NCBI GenBank assembly: GCA_964600075.1
Contig: CAZRIE010000032.1
Location: forward strand, 1 to 39,747
From: CAZRIE01 sp964600075
GTDB taxonomy: Bacteria > Bacteroidota > Bacteroidia > Flavobacteriales > Flavobacteriaceae
Direction of reading: 5' to 3'
Length of the DNA: 39,747 bases
In this document: positions 15,679 to 24,488 of the stretch, piece after piece
Layout of the letters: every line of letters starts with the position of its first letter
Numbering within the stretch: the stretch's first letter is position 1
Position numbers and translations under genes: made by a program
Notes under the pieces: generated by a model
Told to the model about the DNA's origin: nothing
Databases searched by the model: none
The model's input: only the letters and a program-made list of their open reading frames with translations

Positions 15679-17406
15679 ATGAATCAACAGCCTATCACAT
15701 TTGTTTTTTTATTTTTTAGTTTGTTGTGCGTAGCTCAAAATTCTTCAAAATTTGAAATAGAAGTATCTTTTTCAGATGAAGCCAGTTCTCAAAGTAGAGA
15801 TGGCCGCCTCTTTTTGATGCTTTCTATCGACGATGAAAAAGAACCCCGTTTTCAGATTAATGACGGACTCAAAACACAACTGATTTTCGGAATGAATGTC
15901 GAGGGAATGGCTCCCGGTGAATCACAAACTTTTGATACAACGATTTTCGGCTATCCTTATGCCAGCTTGTCAGATATACCTCCGGGGCAATATAATGTAC
16001 AGGCCCTGTTGCATGTTTACGAAACATTCAATCTTTCCACCGGGCAAACTGTAAAATTGCCTATGGATAATGGCGAAGGACAACAATGGAACAAATCTCC
16101 GGGAAACTTATACAGTAAGCCTTTTAAGATTACGGTTACCGAAAATGGGGTTGAAAATGTAGTTGTTGTGATGGACCAAATAATTCCCCCGATTGAAGAA
16201 CCGGAAGACACCGAATGGATAAAGCACATTAAGGTTAAATCAGAAAAGCTATCCAAATTCTGGGGCCGCGATATGTATTTGGGCGCGCATGTGCTTTTGC
16301 CCAAGGGATTTAAGGAACATCCTGAAGCAAAATATCCCCTCATGATATTCCATGGTCATTTTCCCAATGATTTTGGTGGATTTCGAACTTCTCCGCCCGA
16401 CCCAGACCTAGAACCTGAGTATTCGGCACGATTCGATTTGGAAGGCTATAACATCATCGAAGAACAGGAAGCCTATGATTTTTACAAACGTTGGAACGAT
16501 CCTGATTTCCCTAGGTTTCTTATTATTGAAATTCAGCATCCCACACCGTACTATGATGATTCATATGCGGTCAATTCTGCAAATCAGGGGCCATATGGTG
16601 ATGCGATTACGTATGAACTTATCCCTGAAATTGAAAAGCAGTTCCGTGGTATGGGTGAAGGCTGGTCGCGTTTTTTGTATGGTGGCTCGACGGGCGGTTG
16701 GGAAGCTCTGGCGGTACAGATCAAATATCCTGAGCAATACAACGGTTGTTTTGCAGCATGCCCCGACCCGATCGATTTTAGGGCATATTGCTTGACCAAT
16801 ATTTATCAAGACCAAAATGCCTACTACTACGATAGTGAACATAAGAAACTGGAAGTCCCTAGTCATCGCGACTACTTGGGGCAGATTCAATCTACTTTAC
16901 GACAAGGCAATCAATTAGAACTGGTCTTGGGCGATAAAAGTCGATCCGGCCAACAATGGGATATTTGGGAAGCCACGTATTCCCCGCAAGGTGAAGACGG
17001 TTATCCGGTTCGGATTTGGGACAAAATGACCGGAGACATGGACTATAAAGTAGCCGAATATTGGAAAGAGAATTATGACCTTCGTCACATTTTGGAGCGC
17101 GATTGGGCCAAGCTAGGAGAAAACCTCAAAGGCAAGATTCATATCTACTGTGGCGATATGGACAACTATTATTTGAACAATGCCGTCTACTTGATGGAAG
17201 ATTTTCTAGAGCGCACAAACGACCCCTATTACGAAGGGGAAGTTTTATATGGTGACCGCGCCGAACATTGCTGGAACGGTGATCCAAACCAACCTAATGC
17301 CATCAGCCGTTTGCGTTATAATACGATGTATGTTCCCAAGATTATGAAACGAATTGACGAAAGCGCTCCCGAGGGGGCAGATTTAAAAAGTTGGCGGTAT
17401 GAATAA
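15679..17406 (+). CDS. Secreted esterase of the enterochelin-esterase / feruloyl-esterase fold
   Basis: A 575-aa exported alpha/beta hydrolase. Signal peptide 1-19 (ends CVAQ). An N-terminal beta-rich domain (about 22-170) precedes the hydrolase domain (about 185-560). The nucleophile elbow is GGSTGG (S337). A likely acid is D493 or D495 (CGDMDN) and a likely base is H530 (RAEHCWNG). The family (PF00756) cleaves ester bonds of varied acyl or aryl groups; substrate unknown. The TAA stop overlaps the next gene's ATG by 8 nt, showing cotranscription with the DUF2306 gene. Confidence 0.85.
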   Translation: MNQQPITFVFLFFSLLCVAQNSSKFEIEVSFSDEASSQSRDGRLFLMLSIDDEKEPRFQINDGLKTQLIFGMNVEGMAPGESQTFDTTIFGYPYASLSDIPPGQYNVQALLHVYETFNLSTGQTVKLPMDNGEGQQWNKSPGNLYSKPFKITVTENGVENVVVVMDQIIPPIEEPEDTEWIKHIKVKSEKLSKFWGRDMYLGAHVLLPKGFKEHPEAKYPLMIFHGHFPNDFGGFRTSPPDPDLEPEYSARFDLEGYNIIEEQEAYDFYKRWNDPDFPRFLIIEIQHPTPYYDDSYAVNSANQGPYGDAITYELIPEIEKQFRGMGEGWSRFLYGGSTGGWEALAVQIKYPEQYNGCFAACPDPIDFRAYCLTNIYQDQNAYYYDSEHKKLEVPSHRDYLGQIQSTLRQGNQLELVLGDKSRSGQQWDIWEATYSPQGEDGYPVRIWDKMTGDMDYKVAEYWKENYDLRHILERDWAKLGENLKGKIHIYCGDMDNYYLNNAVYLMEDFLERTNDPYYEGEVLYGDRAEHCWNGDPNQPNAISRLRYNTMYVPKIMKRIDESAPEGADLKSWRYE

Positions 17407-18019
17407 TACAAATAAAGTAGCTTGGTTTGTCTTTGTCTTTTTGGCGATAGGCGTTGGTCTGTACCCACTTTTGTATTTTGGCGTTGATCGGAACTTCGGA
17501 TTATTGGCCTCAAAAAGTGACGAATTATTGGCCAACCTATTTTGGAATGTTGGTTTTTACGGTCATATTCTTTTTGGTGGGCTGGCGTTGGTAATAGGTT
17601 GGATACAATTCAGTAAAAAAATGCGCAAGGCCAATTTGGCAAGACATCGAACCATTGGCAAAGTATATGTTATCACCGCTCTTATAAGTGGGAGCTGCGG
17701 CATCTTTATCGCATTCAATGCAACTGGAGGCCTGGTCACTACGCTGGGCTTTATGGGTTTGGGTGTCGTTTGGTTGTACACAACGGTAAAAGCCTATTTA
17801 GCTATTCGGAAAGGAGATTTTGCATTACATGAAGGATTAATGATTTATAGTTATGCCGCCTGTTTCGCTGCGGTGACCCTTCGTATTTGGTTGCCCTTGT
17901 TGACCATAGCTTTTCAGGACTTTACCATCGCCTATCGCATTGTGGCTTGGCTATGTTGGATACCCAACATCATTTTTGCCTTCTTCTGGGTGCGCCGAAA
18001 AGGGCTGATTTTAGGATAA
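17399..18019 (+). CDS. DUF2306 membrane protein
   Basis: A 206-aa integral membrane protein with about six hydrophobic helices. It has the family features HILFGGLALVIGWIQF, RHRTIGKVYV and the FALHEGLMIYSYAACFAAVTLR segment, containing histidines and arginines inside or near helices. Function unknown; the family is found in many Bacteroidota. It overlaps the esterase gene by 8 nt. The next 520 bp hold only decayed genes. Confidence 0.85.
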   Translation: MNNTNKVAWFVFVFLAIGVGLYPLLYFGVDRNFGLLASKSDELLANLFWNVGFYGHILFGGLALVIGWIQFSKKMRKANLARHRTIGKVYVITALISGSCGIFIAFNATGGLVTTLGFMGLGVVWLYTTVKAYLAIRKGDFALHEGLMIYSYAACFAAVTLRIWLPLLTIAFQDFTIAYRIVAWLCWIPNIIFAFFWVRRKGLILG

Positions 18020-18051
18020 CCCATTTGATTTGTATTTTACTATCTAACGAC

Positions 18052-18201
18052 ATGACCGAAATTAAAATGCTTACCAAACAGTCCACAGGGGCCTTGAGTT
18101 GGAATATAAAGCATACGATGTGGCATTGCGGTCAAATCGTAATGCTAAAACGTATTATAGATAAACCACACAACTTCAGATTAAGTAGAACCTCAAAATA
18201 G
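18052..18201 (+). pseudogene. Relic of a DinB-family protein (internal deletion)
   Basis: A 49-codon frame begins MTEIKMLTKQSTGALSWN and then jumps to IKHTMWHCGQIVMLKRIIDKP, which matches the last helix of DinB proteins (metal-binding H...H and GQ..LLKR). The middle of the 150-aa family, including the other metal ligands, is missing. The C-terminal tail also looks altered. Confidence 0.6.
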
Positions 18202-18208
18202 ACGCGTT

Positions 18209-18531
18209 ATGTGGCAAGAAAACCTCAAAATTTATGCTGCCTTGGCAGTCTAATGCCTAAGGTTCAAAAGAAAGGGTAAAACGATGCCTTACACTTCCGC
18301 CAATGGCTATATGTTTTAGCTGTTCAATAAAGCCGAAGAAATTGGTGTCCGTTTTTAAAAGTAAGTTCAAAAAAATACATGGCAGAATTTGATACTACGT
18401 TCTGCAAGTCGTACGGGGCTAAATTGCAGGGCAATATTTTGATTCCTGAACGAATGTTGCTAGATTTAGGCTCTGTAGCAAAGTATCTCAACAAAAGTTA
18501 TGATTGCGTAATGACTATTAAAACTAAATAA
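18209..18531 (+). pseudogene. Relic of a TfoX N-terminal-domain-like protein
   Basis: One frame reads MWQENLKIYAALAV, a stop, then KRKGKTMPYTSANGYMF, a stop, LFNKAEEIGVRF and a stop. After a frame change, YMAEFDTTFCKSYGAKLQG, NILIPERMLLDLGSVAKYLN and KSYDCVMTIK follow to TAA at 18531. The order and spacing match small TfoX_N-like proteins of Bacteroidota from end to end. At least three stops and a frameshift are present; a second frame (MPKVQKKG) bridges the first stop. Confidence 0.65.
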
Positions 18532-18540
18532 AAAACCCTG

Positions 18541-19296
18541 ATGAAAAAGTTCGCTTTAATTTTATCATTTTCGATTTTAATTATTTCCTGTAAAACCGAA
18601 GTTAAGAAAAGTGAGGAGGCAAAAGAAACCACACTGACTGAGACGACCAAAGTTGATGAATGGGTGTATCTTTTTGATGGCACCAGCACTGCAGGTTGGC
18701 GGTCCTATAACGGCGATGACTTGCCACCTCAATGGGTTATAGAAAACGGTGCCTTGACTTTCGACACGAAAAAAAGAACCGAGGCCAATAGAAAAGGGGG
18801 TAAAGACATTATCTATGCGGCCGAGGAGTTCGATAATTTTGAATTGGCCTGGGAATGGAAAATTCCCGAGGGAGGAAACAGTGGCATGTTATACCATATA
18901 AATGAAGGTGACTGGGGCATACCAGAAACCTCGCCCGAATACCAAATGCTAGACGACCTGAAATGGGAAGAAATCAACAACGCCAAATTAGAGGACTGGC
19001 AAAAAACAGGGGCCGATTATGCCATGCACGTCCCTGATGAAGGACAAAAAATCATAAAACCTGCCGGGGAATGGAATACATCCCGTGTTATTTTCACTCC
19101 CGAAAAAGTCGAACACTGGCTCAATGGAAAGAAATTACTGTCTTTCGTGCCTTGGTCCGAAGATTGGGACGCTCGCAAAAGCAAGGGAAAATGGAAAGAC
19201 TCCCCGAAATACGGTACCTTTAAAACGGGTTATATCGGCTTCCAAGATCATGACAGTCCGTTATGGCTAAAGAACATTAAGATTAAAAAATTATAA
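18541..19296 (+). CDS. DUF1080 (3-keto-disaccharide hydrolase) lipoprotein
   Basis: A 251-aa lipoprotein: signal peptide with lipobox ILIISC (C17), short linker, then one DUF1080 jelly-roll domain (about 40-250). Family hallmarks are LFDGTSTAGWRSY, FELAWEWKIPEGGNSGMLYH and YIGFQDHDSPLWLKNIKIK. Characterised members cleave 3-keto-glycosides made by C3-oxidising oxidoreductases. The next gene, 14 bp downstream, is exactly such a Gfo/Idh/MocA type oxidoreductase with a signal-like N-terminus, so the pair may work together in the periplasm. The 3-keto role here is inference from family and context. Confidence 0.88.
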   Translation: MKKFALILSFSILIISCKTEVKKSEEAKETTLTETTKVDEWVYLFDGTSTAGWRSYNGDDLPPQWVIENGALTFDTKKRTEANRKGGKDIIYAAEEFDNFELAWEWKIPEGGNSGMLYHINEGDWGIPETSPEYQMLDDLKWEEINNAKLEDWQKTGADYAMHVPDEGQKIIKPAGEWNTSRVIFTPEKVEHWLNGKKLLSFVPWSEDWDARKSKGKWKDSPKYGTFKTGYIGFQDHDSPLWLKNIKIKKL

Positions 19297-19310
19297 TCAA
19301 ACACACAAAA

Positions 19311-20735
19311 ATGAATAAAAGGGAATTCCTCAAAAGTGCAGCTGCAGTATCATCATTTGCCCTATTGCCATCGGCGACCTGGGCCTTTTCACAGGAAAAA
19401 CGCTTACGCACCGCCCATATTGGGGTCGGAAATATGGGGGCCTCAGATTTAGGCGCCATTTCTTCGCATGGTGCCGTTGACGTAGTCGCCTTATGTGATG
19501 TCGATTCCATCAATCTGGCCAAGGCCCATAAATTACACCCGGGCGCAAGGGTGTTTTTTGACTATCGCGCAATGCTTAATGAAATGGGCGACGAAATCGA
19601 CGCAGTTATTGTTTCGACCCCTGACCATACGCACGCACCCGCATCAATTATGGCTATGGAGATGAACAAACCGGTATATTGTCAAAAGCCCTTGACACAT
19701 TACGTTGAAGAATCTCGAAGAATGATGAAAGTGGCCAAAGAAAAGAATTTGGTCACACAAATGGGCATTCAGGTACATTCATTTTACGATTACAAATTGG
19801 CCACCCTTTTAATCCAATCGGGCATTATTGGCAAAGTTCATACCGTACGGGCCTGGTCACCCAAATCATGGGGCTATAATGGAGAAGCCCCCGAAGGGGA
19901 AGATCCCGTGCCAGCTCAATTAGATTGGAATCTATGGCTGGGTACGGCCAAAGAGCGCCCTTACAAAGAAGGCTATTACCATCCTGGTAATTGGCGAAAA
20001 CTGATGGATTACGGCTGCGGTACTTTAGGGGATATGGGCGTGCATATATTTGATACCCCCTATAATGCCCTTCAGTTAGATGTTCCCTCGACCATTAAGA
20101 ATGAATGCCGCGAACCTAATGGATTCGGGTATCCGGAAAACAATACGGTTACTTATGAGTTTCCTGAAACTCCTTATACCACCAAGTCGCTTAAATGGGT
20201 ATGGTACGACGGACCCGGAATGCCATCAGCACACGAAGACCTCATATTACCTGGGGCAAAAACCCAGATCGACAAAAAACAGTCTAAAGAGGCGAGTATG
20301 GAAGATAAAATGTCTCTCGATGCCAAAACTGCTGGCTTGGGTGAGCTGCCCGAACAGGGAGCCATGTTTATCGGTAAAAAAGGGCGTTTATTGTTACCTC
20401 ACTTTATGCAATTACCCAAGAAAATCGTCAAAGGAAAATATGTTGATATATCCTCGGAGATTGCAGAAGTGTCAAAAGCCAATAATTTGGGTGAAATTGT
20501 ACGCAACTATGATACGGAAGGTCCTAAGCACTATCATCAGTTTGTCGATGCCTGTTTGGGTAAAGGCGAGACCAGTGCACCGTTTTCATATGCATCACGA
20601 TTGACCGAAACCATTCTTTTGGGAACCATCGCGGGCCGTTTTCCAAATCAGATTTTACATTGGGATGCCGAAAAGGCAAAATTTGCCGAAGAGGAAGCTA
20701 ATCAATATTTGGAATTAAATTACCGAGATTTTTAA
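19311..20735 (+). CDS. Gfo/Idh/MocA-family oxidoreductase with Tat-like leader
   Basis: A 474-aa NAD(P)-dependent sugar oxidoreductase. The N-terminus MNKREFLKSAAAVSSFALL looks like a Tat-type signal with KR in place of RR, suggesting export with bound cofactor. The Rossmann motif is GVGNMG (38-43); the usual EKP is QKPLTH here. The C-terminal half has the family's beta-sheet domain and an HYHQFVDACLGKGETSAPF segment. Members of this exported group act on sugars or glycosides; with the DUF1080 gene 14 bp upstream, C3 oxidation of a glycoside is the most likely job (inference). Confidence 0.88.
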   Translation: MNKREFLKSAAAVSSFALLPSATWAFSQEKRLRTAHIGVGNMGASDLGAISSHGAVDVVALCDVDSINLAKAHKLHPGARVFFDYRAMLNEMGDEIDAVIVSTPDHTHAPASIMAMEMNKPVYCQKPLTHYVEESRRMMKVAKEKNLVTQMGIQVHSFYDYKLATLLIQSGIIGKVHTVRAWSPKSWGYNGEAPEGEDPVPAQLDWNLWLGTAKERPYKEGYYHPGNWRKLMDYGCGTLGDMGVHIFDTPYNALQLDVPSTIKNECREPNGFGYPENNTVTYEFPETPYTTKSLKWVWYDGPGMPSAHEDLILPGAKTQIDKKQSKEASMEDKMSLDAKTAGLGELPEQGAMFIGKKGRLLLPHFMQLPKKIVKGKYVDISSEIAEVSKANNLGEIVRNYDTEGPKHYHQFVDACLGKGETSAPFSYASRLTETILLGTIAGRFPNQILHWDAEKAKFAEEEANQYLELNYRDF

Positions 20736-20760
20736 TCTGGCGAATACAAGGTTTTACGTC

Positions 20761-21036
20761 ATGCTTAGGTTGAGAGTTTCTGCTTTGTCGTTGTTGGCTT
20801 ATGTACATTTGTCCTTTAAGGAGAAAACGAGGAACTAGCTATCAAAAGATCAAGAAGCTACCGTCAAAAAAATCTGGAAACCTATTTTTGAAGGCTGTTA
20901 TGCCGACGCGGATGCAGCTTTTAGCAATGGATATTGAGTCTACCCGACCTATACCGTTGATTACGAAAAGAAGTTGTTTTTTGATGCTTTTTTTCCAAAG
21001 ATTTGGTGAATTAGCAAATACACGAAAGCATCTTAG
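20761..21036 (+). pseudogene. Decayed gene with signal-peptide-like start, family unknown
   Basis: One frame runs MLRLRVSALSLLAYVHLSF, KEKTRN, stop, LSKDQEATVKKIWKPIFEG, CYADADAAFSNGY, stop, VYPTYTVDYEKKLFFDAFF, PKIW, stop, ISKYTKAS, stop. The frame never shifts, yet it has three internal stops, and the composition looks protein-like: a signal-like start, a helix and aromatic strands. The size and pattern could fit a small NTF2/SnoaL-type protein, but I cannot assign it. It separates the oxidoreductase and esterase genes. Confidence 0.45.
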
Positions 21037-21097
21037 ACACAACTCGCAGCAAATGGGGGAGGCAGACCATATGGGTACCTTATTTAATTATATGATT

Positions 21098-21958
21098 ATG
21101 AAAGATACCATGCTACTATTATGTCTGATGACATTCATCCATTTTACGGTCTATGCCCAGACCGGGAAAGTCTACGACGAGCTTTCTATGACCAGTGAAA
21201 TCTTGAAAGGGGGACGTAAATATGCCGTTTACCTACCGCCGGATTATGAAACTTCCGAACGCTCCTATCCGGTACTCTATTTGTTACATGGCGCAGGCGA
21301 CGACCAAACGGGTTGGGTACAATTTGGGGAAGTACTTCGAATTACCGACAATGCAATTAAGGATGGAACAGCTACTCCGATGGTGATTATTATGCCCGAC
21401 GCCAATACCGATAAACGCGGTTATTTTAACCAAGGGGATGATTGGCGTTACGAAGATTTCTTTTTTGAGGAACTGATGCCACATGTAGAAAAGAATTTTA
21501 GGATAAAAGCTGAAAAACGGTATCGCGCCATAGCTGGACTTTCCATGGGTGGAGGTGGTTCGTTTATGTATGCGCTGCACCATCCAGAACTTTTTTCGTC
21601 GGCTTGTCCGCTGAGTGCCTCTATCGGACCATTGACCATTGAAGTTTTTAAAGAACGTCTCAAAAAAAGAGATGTTAAGTACTCCGAAGCGGAAATAGAA
21701 GCCTATTTCAAGCGGCACAATGCGTTGGAGTTGCTAAAGACAGTTCCTGTTGAAGATGTCAAATCCGTAAGGTGGTTTATCGATTGTGGCGATGATGATT
21801 TTCTTTTTGAAGGCAACAGTCTGGTACATATCGCCATGACCAAAAAAGAAATTCAGCATGAATATCGGGTACGCGACGGCAGGCATAGTTGGACGTATTG
21901 GCGCGAATCCCTTCCAGTGGTTTTAGGTTTCGTATCCGATGCATTTCATCAACATTAA
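21098..21958 (+). CDS. Secreted esterase (esterase D / feruloyl-esterase family)
   Basis: A 286-aa exported alpha/beta hydrolase (PF00756). I chose the ATG at 21098 (alternative 21092) because it gives a signal peptide, MKDTMLLLCLMTFIHFTVYA, with cleavage after residue 20; the open frame extends upstream through a decayed gene. Motifs: LLHGAGDD (oxyanion region, 63-69), nucleophile elbow GLSMGG (S149), acid among D232-D234 (DCGDDDF), base H263 (GRHSWTYW). Close in type to xylan-associated feruloyl and acetyl esterases, but the substrate is not proven. It lies in a + strand run with sugar-acting genes. Confidence 0.85.
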   Translation: MKDTMLLLCLMTFIHFTVYAQTGKVYDELSMTSEILKGGRKYAVYLPPDYETSERSYPVLYLLHGAGDDQTGWVQFGEVLRITDNAIKDGTATPMVIIMPDANTDKRGYFNQGDDWRYEDFFFEELMPHVEKNFRIKAEKRYRAIAGLSMGGGGSFMYALHHPELFSSACPLSASIGPLTIEVFKERLKKRDVKYSEAEIEAYFKRHNALELLKTVPVEDVKSVRWFIDCGDDDFLFEGNSLVHIAMTKKEIQHEYRVRDGRHSWTYWRESLPVVLGFVSDAFHQH

Positions 21959-21972
21959 TATTGAATTTGCAA

Positions 21973-22161
21973 ATGGACATCAAAAAATTGATTTCGCAAG
22001 TAGTGGCGGCAATTTTGCTTTTCACGATTATATCCGTTATTCTAGAAAAGGAATATACCCAAGAAGTAATTTTGGAAAAACTACAAACCGGAGTTATTTT
22101 TGGAATATTGTACGGAGTCTTTGTCTGGGCAAGAGAAAAATTCAAAAACAAAAAGGATTAA
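21973..22161 (+). CDS. Small membrane protein (62 aa)
   Basis: Starts at the ATG at 21973, 14 nt after the esterase stop, and ends one nucleotide before the aldo/keto reductase ATG. It has two hydrophobic segments (about 9-25, VVAAILLFTIISVILEK, and about 41-54, TGVIFGILYGVFVW) with a charged tail REKFKNKKD. No family recognised. Tight spacing on both sides indicates that it belongs to the operon. Confidence 0.7.
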   Translation: MDIKKLISQVVAAILLFTIISVILEKEYTQEVILEKLQTGVIFGILYGVFVWAREKFKNKKD

Positions 22162-22162
22162 T

Positions 22163-23134
22163 ATGATCTATAGAAGATTCGGAAGAACCAATTGGCAAGT
22201 AAGTGAAGTAGGTTATGGCATGTGGGGTATGGCGGGTTGGACGCAATCCGATGATAAGCAGTCTGCCCGGTCATTGGACTTGGCCGTTGAAAACGGCGTT
22301 AATTTTTTCGATACCGCTTGGGGGTACGGCGAAGGGCATAGTGAAGAACTGTTGGGCGAATTGGTACGCAGGCATCCGAAGACCAAATTGTATACAGCTA
22401 GCAAGATTCCACCGAAAAATTTTCAATGGCCGGCACAACCGGAATATGCATTCGAAGATTCCTATCCCACCAACCACATTATCGAATATACCGAAAAGAC
22501 CTTGACGAATTTGGGAATGGAGCGCATCGATTTGCTGCAGTTTCATACGTGGGACGACGGTTGGTCGCATCGCGACGAATGGCGGCGTGCTATTGAAGAT
22601 TTGAAAAAGTCTGGAAAGATAGCGGCCATGGGTATCAGCGTAAACCGATGGGAACCCGAAAACGGAATTGAGGCCCTAAAAACAGGACTCATCGATGCAG
22701 TACAGGTCATCTACAATATTTTTGATCAAAATCCAGAGGACGTTCTTTTCCCTCTTTGTGAGGAAAAAGACATCGCCGTAATTGCTCGTGTACCTTTTGA
22801 TGAAGGTACCTTGACCGGAAACCTTACCAAAGAAACGACCTTTCCGGAGGGCGATTGGCGTGGCACCTATTTCGTGCCCGAAAACCTGAATTCAAGTGTC
22901 GACCATGCAGATGCGCTTCGACCATTGATTCCCGAAGGAATGACCATGGCCGAAATGGCCTTGCGCTTTATTTTGGAAAACAAAACGGTCGGCACCACGA
23001 TTCCCGGAATGCGGAAACAACGTAATGTGTTGGCTAATACGGCCACAAGTGATGGTAAAGAACTTTCCGAAGCATTGTTGCAAGAATTAAAAAAGCACCG
23101 TTGGGATAGAACCCCGACCTCTTGGTCGCAGTAA
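22163..23134 (+). CDS. Aldo/keto reductase
   Basis: A 323-aa NADPH-dependent TIM-barrel oxidoreductase. The catalytic tetrad is visible: D50, Y55 (FFDTAWGYGEG), K81 (ASKI) and H128 (LLQFHTW). The C-terminal cofactor region reads TTIPGMRKQRNVLANT. Start ATG 22163 gives the standard N-terminus MIYRRFGRTNWQVSEVGYG; the frame is open upstream, but only through the small membrane protein gene. It resembles the AKR type found beside sugar-degradation genes. It ends the + strand operon; a palindromic repeat follows. Confidence 0.92.
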   Translation: MIYRRFGRTNWQVSEVGYGMWGMAGWTQSDDKQSARSLDLAVENGVNFFDTAWGYGEGHSEELLGELVRRHPKTKLYTASKIPPKNFQWPAQPEYAFEDSYPTNHIIEYTEKTLTNLGMERIDLLQFHTWDDGWSHRDEWRRAIEDLKKSGKIAAMGISVNRWEPENGIEALKTGLIDAVQVIYNIFDQNPEDVLFPLCEEKDIAVIARVPFDEGTLTGNLTKETTFPEGDWRGTYFVPENLNSSVDHADALRPLIPEGMTMAEMALRFILENKTVGTTIPGMRKQRNVLANTATSDGKELSEALLQELKKHRWDRTPTSWSQ

Positions 23135-23137
23135 TCT

Positions 23138-23261
23138 GTCATTGCGAGGAGACGAACAAATGTTGAAAACGACCGAAAAGCTTTAGGTAACGCAGCAATC
23201 CGTAAGTTGGGAACACACATTCAACAGATTCCTTCGTCGCGAAAATGCACCTCGAAATGAC
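23138..23261. repeat. Long palindromic intergenic repeat (GTCATTGCGAGG type)
   Basis: Left end GTCATTGCGAGG (23138-23149) faces right end CCTCGAAATGAC (23250-23261), reverse complements with one mismatch. Inside are GCAGCAATC on the left and GATTCCTTCGTCGC on the right, again roughly complementary. This is the layout of a dispersed palindromic element known from many bacterial genomes (ends GTCATTGCGAGG, inner GCAATC/GATTGC). It fills the gap between two convergent genes, where it could act as a transcript end. Confidence 0.7.
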
Positions 23262-23262
23262 G

Positions 23263-23688
23263 TCACTTGGCAAACAACTGCCCCATATCCTTAAAAGCCT
23301 TGAACTCCAAGGCATTGCCGGCGGGGTCTAAAAAGAACATCGTCGCCTGTTCCCCGACTTGCCCTTCGAAGCGTACATAAGGTTCGATGACAAATTGAAC
23401 GCCTTTGCCTTTGAGTTCTTCGGCAAAAGATTGAAATGTGTCCCAAGGTAAAATTACCCCGTAATGCGGTACGGGAACGGCATGACCATCTACTGGATTG
23501 TGGTGCAGGTCTTCCGACCCGGTCTTTGGTTTGTAATGAATCACCAATTGGTGCCCGAACAAATTAAAATCAACCCAATGCCCACTGCTTCGGCCTTCTT
23601 CGCATTGGAGCACATCACGGTAGAATGTTCGACATTCGGATAAATTGTGAACGGGGATGGCAATGTGGAAAGGAGTGATGGTTTGCAT
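23263..23688 (-). CDS. VOC (glyoxalase/bleomycin resistance) family protein
   Basis: A 141-aa cytoplasmic protein with two beta-alpha-beta-beta-beta modules. Metal-ligand candidates: H8 (PFHIAIPV), H71 or H76 area in the middle strand, and E128 (GNALEFKAF). The segment MFFFDPAGN is the family hallmark. Function could be a small dioxygenase or lyase; substrate unknown. It lies 11 nt downstream of the polysaccharide deacetylase gene on the same strand. Confidence 0.88.
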   Translation of the reverse strand: MQTITPFHIAIPVHNLSECRTFYRDVLQCEEGRSSGHWVDFNLFGHQLVIHYKPKTGSEDLHHNPVDGHAVPVPHYGVILPWDTFQSFAEELKGKGVQFVIEPYVRFEGQVGEQATMFFLDPAGNALEFKAFKDMGQLFAK

Positions 23689-23699
23689 GAAAAATATGT

Positions 23700-24488
23700 T
23701 TAGTTCATAAGTCCTTTGGTTAAATCGGGAACAATGGTATTCTTGGCTTCACCAACATTGATGTAGGCCTCCAAATCCTTTAATGCTATAACTTTATAAC
23801 CGTTTTGAGCCAGATAGTCTAGGTATTCTTTGAATAGTTCGAGCGGCGTAGTTACCCAAGGATGCTCAACATCGGGTACACCATGAAAAGTCAAAACTAC
23901 GATTTTCCCATCATGGGCCTTGTCAAGTGCGGCCAATATTTCGTCTTTATTATCGGCGTTGGTCGCCCAACTCGGTATGAGATAAGGATGGTCGGTCAAC
24001 GGGTCATAAGCTCTACTACCTCCAGCGCGGGCGAAGACATACTCTTTTTTTCTTAAAAATCTTAGTACCTCAGAGTTCAGTCCGTAACCGGGGTAGGCAA
24101 AGTTCGAAGGTTTCGAAATCTGCAATGAATCACATTTTTTCTCGATATAACCCAGTTCGTTATTGAACTTTGCTTGTGATAGTTTGGTGACATTGGCATG
24201 GGTCTGAGTATGGTTGGCGATTTCAAAACCCATATCACCTAGGGCCTTAATCTGCCGCCAATTCATATACAAGGTACTGTCTTTGAAATTCGGCGGAAAC
24301 TCACAAACAAAAAAAGTAGCACCAAACCCGAATTTTTGCAACAAGGGCGCAACTGCCGAATAGTGACTTGCCGGAGCATCATCGAAGGTAAGAACGACCA
24401 GTTTGTTGGGTATCGTCTTTTTTATTATTTGGGCCTGGCCGTAAAATACAATACCAAGCGTACAAATGAGATTTATGATGATTTTCAT
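23700..24488 (-). CDS. Exported polysaccharide deacetylase (NodB homology)
   Basis: A 262-aa secreted carbohydrate esterase family 4 protein that removes N- or O-acetyl groups from a polysaccharide. ATG 24488 gives the signal peptide MKIIINLICTLGIVFYGQAQ; an upstream ATG at 24518 would add ten unsupported residues. Motif 1 is TFDDAP (34-39, catalytic and metal Asp). Motif 2 is NHTQTH with H93 and H97 as zinc ligands. Motif 3 is reduced to FAYPGYG, without the usual R. The late motif is LTFHGVP. Substrate (peptidoglycan, chitin, xylan) is not deducible. Confidence 0.88.
   Translation of the reverse strand: MKIIINLICTLGIVFYGQAQIIKKTIPNKLVVLTFDDAPASHYSAVAPLLQKFGFGATFFVCEFPPNFKDSTLYMNWRQIKALGDMGFEIANHTQTHANVTKLSQAKFNNELGYIEKKCDSLQISKPSNFAYPGYGLNSEVLRFLRKKEYVFARAGGSRAYDPLTDHPYLIPSWATNADNKDEILAALDKAHDGKIVVLTFHGVPDVEHPWVTTPLELFKEYLDYLAQNGYKVIALKDLEAYINVGEAKNTIVPDLTKGLMN

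Noticed and set aside
16475..16890. 106-aa and 109-aa frames within the esterase gene
   Set aside because: Out-of-frame shadows of a gene with intact catalytic motifs.
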